A stretch of 10,852 nt of DNA, from positions 1 through 10,852 of the forward strand of contig JBDRBI010000137.1 in NCBI GenBank assembly GCA_043822885.1, read 5' to 3'. Of the stretch, positions 6,082 to 10,852 are shown one piece after another (within the stretch, counting starts at the first letter, position 1; each line of letters begins with the position of its first letter). The notes below the pieces were generated by a model. That model ran no database searches and had not been told where the DNA came from. It worked only from the letters and a program-made list of their open reading frames with translations. Made by a program: the position numbers and the translations under genes. The stretch comes from Aadella sp043822885 (GTDB lineage: Bacteria; Omnitrophota; Gorgyraeia; Tantalellales; Tantalellaceae).

Positions 6082-7152
6082 ATGAAAAACATCCGCAAGA
6101 TCATAGTCACAGTCCTTATTCCGGTTTTTATGTTGGGTAATGTGCCCGTGTTTTCCGAGGGAGAAGTCCGCATAGGAACAACATATAGTCAGGTGCAAAG
6201 CGCCTATCTGGAGCTTGATGATAAAGAGACATATCTTTTGACGCTTGAAGAAGGTTTTGATCTTGTAAGGCTCGGTTCTTATTGGAACGAAATAGAAAAA
6301 GAGAAAGACGTTTATGATTTCAGCGCGCTCGACTGGCAGTTGTCCAAAGCCGAAGAGAAAAATGTGTCCGTTGTTCTTACCGTAGGAATGAAAGCTCCCC
6401 GCTGGCCGGAATATTTTATCCCGGATTGGGTCATGAAAAAAGCATCATTCTCTTTCGGAAAAGATGTGTCAAAGAACGCGTATCTGAGAGAGCGAACGCT
6501 TAAATTCATAAAAGAGGTCGTTGAAAGGTACAAAAATAAAGAAATTATCAAGTATTGGCAGGTAGAGAACGAAGCTCTGAATAAATTCGGAGGTGATTTC
6601 TGGTATATAGGGAAAGAGTTCTTAAGGGAAGAGATAACCCTGGTGCGGGAATTGGACGGCGGAAAAAGAAAGATCGTTCTGACCGCCGCGACATATCCGA
6701 ACAGTTTTCTCAGGTTCTTTGCAGATATTTCGGTTAAACACGATCCGATAGAAGAAAATCTGGCGATGTGTGACGTCTTGGGGCTGAACGTATATCCGAT
6801 AGTGGGGCATAAAACCTGGGGTTTGAGATTTTATTTCAGAACGGGAGAAAAGGGCAGACAAAAATATTTCTCCCGTCTTCTCGACAGAATAAAGGAAAAA
6901 GGTAAAAAAGCCTGGATCATCGAATTTCAGGCCGAACCCTGGGAACCCGGCAGACTGGTCTACACCGATAAAGCCCCGCCCATAACGGCCAGGGCGCTTG
7001 AAATGGAAAAGACCTTGGACGAATTTCTTTCTATGGGTTTTAAAACCATACTCCTATGGGGATCCGAGTACTGGCAGTTCCGCAAAGGTGAATATAAAGA
7101 CGAAAAATGGATACTCGCCGTGCGCCGAATATTGAGAAGAGCTGGAAAATAG
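6082..7152 (+). CDS. Exported clan GH-A-like glycoside hydrolase
   Basis: 356 residues. The ATG at 6082 gives a signal peptide (MKNIRKIIVTVLIPVFMLGN, likely cut near VFS/EG). The frame stays open upstream to 5980, but that part translates the palindrome and heptad repeats and is rejected as coding. No Shine-Dalgarno precedes 6082. The body looks like a TIM-barrel glycosidase: GFDLVRLGSYWNEIEKEKDVYDFSALDWQL resembles GH42/GH5/GH39 barrels (strand, then 'pattern EPxxGxYDFSxLD'); WQVENE gives N163-E164, the typical strand-4 acid/base; WIIEFQAEPW gives E281, candidate strand-7 nucleophile; LLWGSEYWQF fits strand 8. These are features of retaining clan GH-A enzymes. The family number and substrate are not clear. 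Lying after the PEGA-GT2 pair, it may trim or degrade the polymer made there, which is inference. Confidence 0.75.
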   Translation: MKNIRKIIVTVLIPVFMLGNVPVFSEGEVRIGTTYSQVQSAYLELDDKETYLLTLEEGFDLVRLGSYWNEIEKEKDVYDFSALDWQLSKAEEKNVSVVLTVGMKAPRWPEYFIPDWVMKKASFSFGKDVSKNAYLRERTLKFIKEVVERYKNKEIIKYWQVENEALNKFGGDFWYIGKEFLREEITLVRELDGGKRKIVLTAATYPNSFLRFFADISVKHDPIEENLAMCDVLGLNVYPIVGHKTWGLRFYFRTGEKGRQKYFSRLLDRIKEKGKKAWIIEFQAEPWEPGRLVYTDKAPPITARALEMEKTLDEFLSMGFKTILLWGSEYWQFRKGEYKDEKWILAVRRILRRAGK

Positions 7153-7159
7153 AAGAATT

Positions 7160-7220
7160 GTCATTGCGAGGAGGCTTCTTCCCTTGTCATTGCGAGGAGG
7201 CGAAGCCGACGCGGCAATCT
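7160..7220 (+). repeat. TCATTGCGAGGAG repeat, one truncated and one full copy in tandem
   Basis: gtcattgcgaggaggc (7160-7175) is a left-end fragment. A complete element follows (7186-7220), ending gacgcggcaatct. Both have the same orientation. The full copy shares its upstream tcccttg with the copy near 5888, suggesting the mobile or copied unit is larger than the palindrome. Confidence 0.75.
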
Positions 7221-7227
7221 AAAGAAT

Positions 7228-7252
7228 GTAGAGGCATCCCTTGTGGGTGCCC
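7228..7252. repeat. Palindromic repeat, GTAGGGG family, copy 3
   Basis: gtagaggcatcc, loop cttgt, gggtgccc. Arms ggcatcc (7233-7239) and gggtgcc (7245-7251) pair with one G-T wobble. It lies seven bases after the caatct block of the preceding repeat, nearly the same spacing as at 5888-5959. Confidence 0.65.
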
Positions 7253-7259
7253 AAAATAG

Positions 7260-7353
7260 ACCCGCCTTCGCCGGACTATTTGTGAATTATCTGGCTACGG
7301 CGGGTTAATTCGACCAGATAACTTATGTCGCAAGTGCTCCATAAGTTATGGTC
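7260..7353 (+). promoter_or_regulatory. Structured leader of asdA-aspT with mutually exclusive hairpins
   Basis: Stem 1: acccgcc (7260-7266) with ggcgggt (7299-7305). Stem 2: ttatctgg (7287-7294) with ccagataa (7314-7321). Stem 3: ataacttatg (7318-7327) with cataagttat (7340-7349), extended by gacc/ggtc (7312-7315/7350-7353) across a 2-nt bulge. Stem 2 competes with stem 3 for 7318-7321. Stem 3 ends eight bases before the Shine-Dalgarno at 7361-7366. This may be a cis-regulatory RNA, or merely two palindromic repeat elements side by side. No T-run terminator and no known riboswitch class is recognised. Confidence 0.35.
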
Positions 7354-7372
7354 TCATTAAAAGGAGTTTATT

Positions 7373-8959
7373 ATGAGCCGAGCTGAACAGAAGAAGTATG
7401 AGGGGCTAAGTCCCTTTGAACTTAAAAACAAACTTATACAAATGTCACAGATGCGTTCTGAACGTGTGATGCTTAATGCCGGGAGGGGTAATCCCAACTG
7501 GATAACAATGGTCCCAAGACAGGGTTTCAGTCAGTTGAACCTTTTCGCGGTTGAAGAAGCCGAGAGAGAGCCTCATCGCCGTAGACTGGGATCAACTCCC
7601 GAGAAGAAAGGGATCGCCGCCAGATTCTTAAAATATCTGGAAGATAATAAGAATGCGGCAGGCATTCCATTCCTCAAAGCCGCGTTCGCGTACGTGCGGA
7701 GTGAACTCAAGTTTGATGAAGATGAGTTTATGTGCGAAATGGTAGACGCTATTTTAGGCGATCATTACCCTACGCCGGACAGGATGCTGACCTATTGCGA
7801 AAAAGTAGTGCATAAATATCTTGATCAGGAGATGTGCGCCGGCAGCCCGCCTCCGGGTAAATTTGATATTTTCGCTACCGAAGGCGGGACCGCGGCGATG
7901 GATTATATATTTACTTCTCTTATGGAGAACAAACTTCTGCATAAAGGGGACAAGATAGCGATCGGTACGCCCATATTTACGCCGTATCTCGAGATACCGC
8001 GTCTTAACGATTATGAGTTTATAGAACTTGAGATAGAACAAGACGAAAATAATGACTGGCAGTATCCGGATCAGGAGATAGAAAAACTTGAAGATCCTAA
8101 AGTAAAAGCTTTTTTTATCGTGAACCCGTCAAACCCTACGTCTGTAAGCGTGCAGAAGAAAATACTCGAGAAAATAGCTCACCTTGTTAAAACAAAACGT
8201 AAAGATCTTATACTTCTCACTGATGATGTTTACGGTACTTTTGTTAATAATTTCAGATCTTTGGCGGCAGTAGCGCCTAAGAATACGATATTGGTATATT
8301 CATATTCAAAATACTTCGGCGCTACGGGATGGAGACTGGGAGTTATAGGTATCCATGAAGATAATATTTTTGATAAGAAAATAAAAGAGCTTCCTCAAGA
8401 GGACAGGGACGCGCTTCGTGAAAGGTACAGTACTGTAGCGCTTGATCCTGACAACATGAAGTTTATAGACAGAATGGTTGCCGATTCAAGGTCCGTTGCC
8501 TTGCATCACACGGCAGGCTTGTCTACACCTCAGCAGGTTATTATGGTGCTATTTTCGTTATACTGCCTTATTGATAAAGGCGGGGAATATAAAAAAGAAG
8601 CGCAGACAGTAATAGCGCATAGGTTCAAAACATTATATGAGGCGCTTGGCACGGCAGGACCCGACAATGAATATGACGCGCGTTATTATGCGACCATAGA
8701 TATTCCTCAGCTTGCCCGGGCGAGGTATGGAGATGAGTTCAGCGAGTATATGGTCAAAGAACACGAGCCGATAGATTTTGTGTGGCGATTAGCGGAAGAA
8801 AGATCCATAGTTCTTATGGATGGGGGAGGTTTTGACGCGCCCAACATGTCCGTTCGCGTGTCACTTGCCAATTTGCCGGATGCCGCATACGAAAGTATCG
8901 GTAAGGGTATTTCGGATCTATTGGAAGAATATCATCTCAGGTGGAAAGGGGGTAAGTAA
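7373..8959 (+). CDS. asdA: Aspartate 4-decarboxylase (PLP-dependent, bifunctional with aspartate aminotransferase activity)
   Basis: 528 residues, the usual size for AsdA (about 530). The ATG at 7373 follows aaggag at 7361-7366. The enzyme converts L-aspartate to L-alanine and CO2 in the cytoplasm using PLP. Seen: GRGNPNWI (37-44, with R38 in the substrate-binding N-terminal segment typical of this family), EGGTAAM (PLP phosphate region), FFIVNPSNPTS, LLTDDVYGTF (PLP-ring Asp/Tyr region), SYSKYFGATGWRLG with K313 as the Schiff-base lysine, and SVRVSLANL with R495 as the carboxylate-binding Arg of fold-type I aminotransferases. Ordinary aspartate aminotransferases are near 400 residues and lack the long N-terminal part, so the decarboxylase call is favoured. 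The gene overlaps aspT by one base (TAATG), which indicates coupled translation and a shared role in proton-motive aspartate decarboxylation. Confidence 0.95.
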   Translation: MSRAEQKKYEGLSPFELKNKLIQMSQMRSERVMLNAGRGNPNWITMVPRQGFSQLNLFAVEEAEREPHRRRLGSTPEKKGIAARFLKYLEDNKNAAGIPFLKAAFAYVRSELKFDEDEFMCEMVDAILGDHYPTPDRMLTYCEKVVHKYLDQEMCAGSPPPGKFDIFATEGGTAAMDYIFTSLMENKLLHKGDKIAIGTPIFTPYLEIPRLNDYEFIELEIEQDENNDWQYPDQEIEKLEDPKVKAFFIVNPSNPTSVSVQKKILEKIAHLVKTKRKDLILLTDDVYGTFVNNFRSLAAVAPKNTILVYSYSKYFGATGWRLGVIGIHEDNIFDKKIKELPQEDRDALRERYSTVALDPDNMKFIDRMVADSRSVALHHTAGLSTPQQVIMVLFSLYCLIDKGGEYKKEAQTVIAHRFKTLYEALGTAGPDNEYDARYYATIDIPQLARARYGDEFSEYMVKEHEPIDFVWRLAEERSIVLMDGGGFDAPNMSVRVSLANLPDAAYESIGKGISDLLEEYHLRWKGGK

Positions 8960-10641
8960 TGCTGAATAATGTAGTTGACATTTTCCGGGAATATCCCCAA
9001 ATAGTGGTTTTTTTAGCTCTGGCTATAGGGTATCAAATAGGCAAGATAAAAATATTCGGTTTTAGTTTTGGAGCGACAGCGGGGGTGCTTATTACTGCGA
9101 TCGTTCTGGGGCAGATGAATATAGATGTGCCTCAGATGGCGAAAGCTATAGGGTTCGCTTTATTCATCTTTTGTATAGGGTATAAAGTAGGACCGCAATT
9201 TTTTGGCGCGCTTAAAAAAGACGGAATAAAATATGTATGGCTTTCACTTTTTGTCGCCGCAACGGGACTTATAACTGCCGTACTTTTAGGGAAAGCTTTC
9301 CATTTTGATGCCGGTACTACCGCGGGTATGATGAGCGGGGCTATGACACAGTCTTCTATCATAGGTACAGCGGATGGCGCTATAAAACATCTTGCCGTAT
9401 CTGCCGCGGATATAGCTGCTTTGGAGAGCAATGTCGCTATAGCGTACGCTATAACGTATATTTTTGGTGTAGCCGGACTGATAGTATTTTTCAAACTTAT
9501 TCCCCGGGTATTAGGATGGGATCTTAAAAAAGAAGCCGGAAAAGTTGAACAACAGATGTCAGGCGGAGATGGAAGTGAAGAGTTAGCGCCTGAATTGTTT
9601 TCATGGTACAAGCGGTTGAATCTTAGAGTATATAAAGTCACGAATACCGTTAACGCGGGTAAGTCCGTACGCGATATAGAAGGGCTATTTATCGGTAAAA
9701 TGGCCATAGAAAGGATAAAAAGGGATAACAGCATAATAGACCCGAAACCTGATACGGTTGTGCGGCAAGGAGATGTGATCGCGATAGTCGGTGGGCGCGG
9801 CGAATTTTTAAAAGCTAATGAATTGATAGGGCCTGAAATTGATGATAAAGACGCGGGAGGTATCCTTGGTGAGATACTGGGCATTTGTGTTACGAAGTCC
9901 GAAGCGGCCGGTAAAACGTTAGGGCAGATCAGTATTGAGCATGGACATGGATGTTTTTTAAGGAAGATCACCCGGCAGGGCCACGAAATACCGTTATTAC
10001 GTGATACCGTGGTACATAAATGTGATATTTTACATGTTGCCGGCGCGCAGAAAGATGTTGAAAAAATGGTCGGGTATCTGGGGTATCCTGAGAGACAAAC
10101 CGCGGCTACGGATATGGTAATTGTAGGAGTAGGATGTGTCTTGGGGTCTTTACTTGGGTTGGCTGCCGTACCTGTTTTTGGAATACCGTTAACACTTGGG
10201 ATAGGCGGCGGAGTTCTGCTTTCAGGTATAGTTTTTGGATGGCTTAGATCAGTGCACCCCACGTTCGGACAGATCCCTACCGGCGCGCAATGGGTATTCA
10301 CTAATTTCGGACTCAATCTTTTTATAGCATGTGTCGGCCTCACCGCGGGCCCCAAAGCGTTAGTTGCTCTTAAACAAACAGGAATGGTCCTGTTCTTTGC
10401 CGGCGCGATACTGACACTCACGCCGCATATACTAGGGCTCATTTTCGGAAGATTAGTGCTTAAAATGAACCCATTACTCCTTTTAGGCGCGCTTACCGGA
10501 GCCGGAACAGTAACCCCGGCGCTTAATGTCCTAAAAGAATCTTCCGAAAGTTCCGTCCCCGCCCTAGGCTACACAGTCCCCTACGCCTTCGGCAATTTCA
10601 TCCTAACCATATGGGGCACAGTGATCGTGCATTTGATGTAG
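8959..10641 (+). CDS. aspT: Aspartate:alanine antiporter (AAE family)
   Basis: 560 residues, close to known AspT proteins (about 540-560). Two homologous membrane halves (about 12-182 and 383-558), each of the AspA-AlaT-exchanger type, flank a cytoplasmic region (about 205-375) holding two TrkA-C/RCK-C-like modules: NAGKSVRDIEGLF...VVRQGDVIAIVGGR and AAGKTLGQISIEHGHGCFLRKI...VVHKCDILHVAGAQ. Family-like membrane motifs include FCIGYKVGPQFFGALKKDG (71-89) with its second-half counterpart ACVGLTAGPKALVALKQTG (457-475), and GAMTQSSIIGTADGA with GALTGAGTVTPALNVL. The protein exchanges external aspartate for internal alanine. With AsdA consuming a proton inside, the cycle builds membrane potential and a pH gradient. 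The start ATG overlaps the asdA stop. Codon choice becomes noticeably C-ending over the last 30 codons. Confidence 0.95.
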   Translation: MLNNVVDIFREYPQIVVFLALAIGYQIGKIKIFGFSFGATAGVLITAIVLGQMNIDVPQMAKAIGFALFIFCIGYKVGPQFFGALKKDGIKYVWLSLFVAATGLITAVLLGKAFHFDAGTTAGMMSGAMTQSSIIGTADGAIKHLAVSAADIAALESNVAIAYAITYIFGVAGLIVFFKLIPRVLGWDLKKEAGKVEQQMSGGDGSEELAPELFSWYKRLNLRVYKVTNTVNAGKSVRDIEGLFIGKMAIERIKRDNSIIDPKPDTVVRQGDVIAIVGGRGEFLKANELIGPEIDDKDAGGILGEILGICVTKSEAAGKTLGQISIEHGHGCFLRKITRQGHEIPLLRDTVVHKCDILHVAGAQKDVEKMVGYLGYPERQTAATDMVIVGVGCVLGSLLGLAAVPVFGIPLTLGIGGGVLLSGIVFGWLRSVHPTFGQIPTGAQWVFTNFGLNLFIACVGLTAGPKALVALKQTGMVLFFAGAILTLTPHILGLIFGRLVLKMNPLLLLGALTGAGTVTPALNVLKESSESSVPALGYTVPYAFGNFILTIWGTVIVHLM

Positions 10642-10664
10642 AATGACGAGGGGATAGGAAAACA

Positions 10665-10714
10665 GTTTAAAAGTTAAAAAGTTTAAAGGTTAAAAAGTTC
10701 GGTAACTTTAAAAC
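10665..10714 (+). repeat. Octad repeat tract GTTWAAAN with an inverted partner
   Basis: gtttaaaa, gttaaaaa, gtttaaag, gttaaaaa: four 8-nt units in exact register (10665-10696). Then gttcggt and an opposing aactttaaaac (10704-10714), which pairs imperfectly with 10681-10691. It lies 23 bases after the aspT stop. It might form a weak AT-rich hairpin at the transcript end; no strong terminator is seen after aspT. Confidence 0.65.
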
Positions 10715-10717
10715 TTT

Positions 10718-10780
10718 AAGGGACGTTTCCTAAAATAAGCACAGACCCGTTTCGAAAAATCAGCCTAGACCTGTCCCCTT
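10718..10780 (-). repeat. REP-like element with GGGAC...GTCCCC ends
   Basis: Starts aagggacgtttcc and ends cctgtcccctt, so the outer ends aagggac (10718-10724) and gtcccctt (10773-10780) are near-complementary. The internal words agacccgt and agacctgt repeat 24 bases apart. The pattern resembles elements that flank REP-associated tyrosine transposase (Y1/RAYT) genes in repeat-rich genomes; this link rests on recall rather than a search. Confidence 0.4.
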
Positions 10781-10793
10781 TGTCAAAAGAGAG

Positions 10794-10852
10794 TCAACGA
10801 GTCATCCTCTCCGGGCAGAGGGCAAGGGCCTCATTCACAGTGTCATTTTTTA
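10794..10852 (-). CDS. Possible 3' end of a minus-strand gene entering from the right edge
   Basis: On the minus strand the frame ending in TGA at 10796-10794 reads KNDTVNEALALCPERMTR, open to the window edge. The residue mix is protein-like and the stop lies just beside the REP-like element, where a RAYT transposase gene would be expected. Nineteen residues are too few to identify a family, and an open frame this short can occur by chance. Confidence 0.2.
   Translation of the reverse strand, partial: KNDTVNEALALCPERMTR

Noticed and set aside
9132..10442. 436-codon open frame on the minus strand
   Set aside because: It lies entirely within aspT in an opposing frame. The translation is Ser/Pro/Ile-rich with no domain pattern, while the plus frame gives a full-length AspT.

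Overview
The window reads as a chromosomal stretch of a Gram-negative-type, probably uncultivated bacterium. Several genes begin with Sec signal peptides. Every gap between separate transcription units is packed with several unrelated families of short palindromes and short-period repeats, including the TCATTGCGAGGAG...CAATCTC family, the GTAGGGG...CGCC family and a GGGAC...GTCCC REP-like element. Together with an exported PEGA-domain protein beside a membrane GT2 glycosyltransferase, this style recalls Omnitrophota (former OP3) or a neighbouring phylum. That placement is inference: no rRNA or marker gene is present. All complete genes lie on the + strand.

Layout. Bases 2-778 are the 3' part of a radical-SAM gene of the spore photoproduct lyase (SPL) family, cut by the window edge. 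Bases 779-1050 hold heptad (7-nt period) repeats and a perfect 23-bp inverted repeat. Bases 1051-1743 encode a SagB-type nitroreductase-fold protein with a signal peptide. Bases 1744-2043 hold more repeats and a good sigma70-like promoter (1889-1917). It drives a secreted protein with YwqK/MORN-variant repeats (2044-2592). After a paired palindromic repeat come two overlapping genes: a membrane-anchored PEGA-domain protein with a long beta-rich extracytoplasmic part (2734-4197) and a multi-pass GT2 glycosyltransferase with DxD, DD and QxxRW motifs (4187-5830). A repeat-dense gap (5831-6081) leads to a signal-peptide-bearing clan GH-A-like glycosidase (6082-7152). A 220-nt leader with repeats and mutually exclusive hairpins precedes asdA (7373-8959) and aspT (8959-10641), coupled through TAATG. 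The right edge (10642-10852) holds octad repeats, a REP-like element and perhaps the end of a minus-strand gene.

How the genes work together. AsdA and AspT form the known aspartate/alanine cycle: AspT imports aspartate in exchange for alanine, AsdA decarboxylates aspartate to alanine and CO2 and consumes a cytoplasmic proton, and the net result is a proton motive force. PEGA protein, GT2 enzyme and exported glycosidase plausibly make, present or trim a surface polysaccharide; this is inferred from proximity. The first three genes have no visible functional tie.

The most unusual structural signal is intergenic. Several sequence-unrelated words (TAGANNN, GGACGAR, TTCACTG, GTCACCN and GTTWAAAN) are each iterated with a fixed period of 7 or 8 nt, largely without indels, and several begin at or just after a stop codon.
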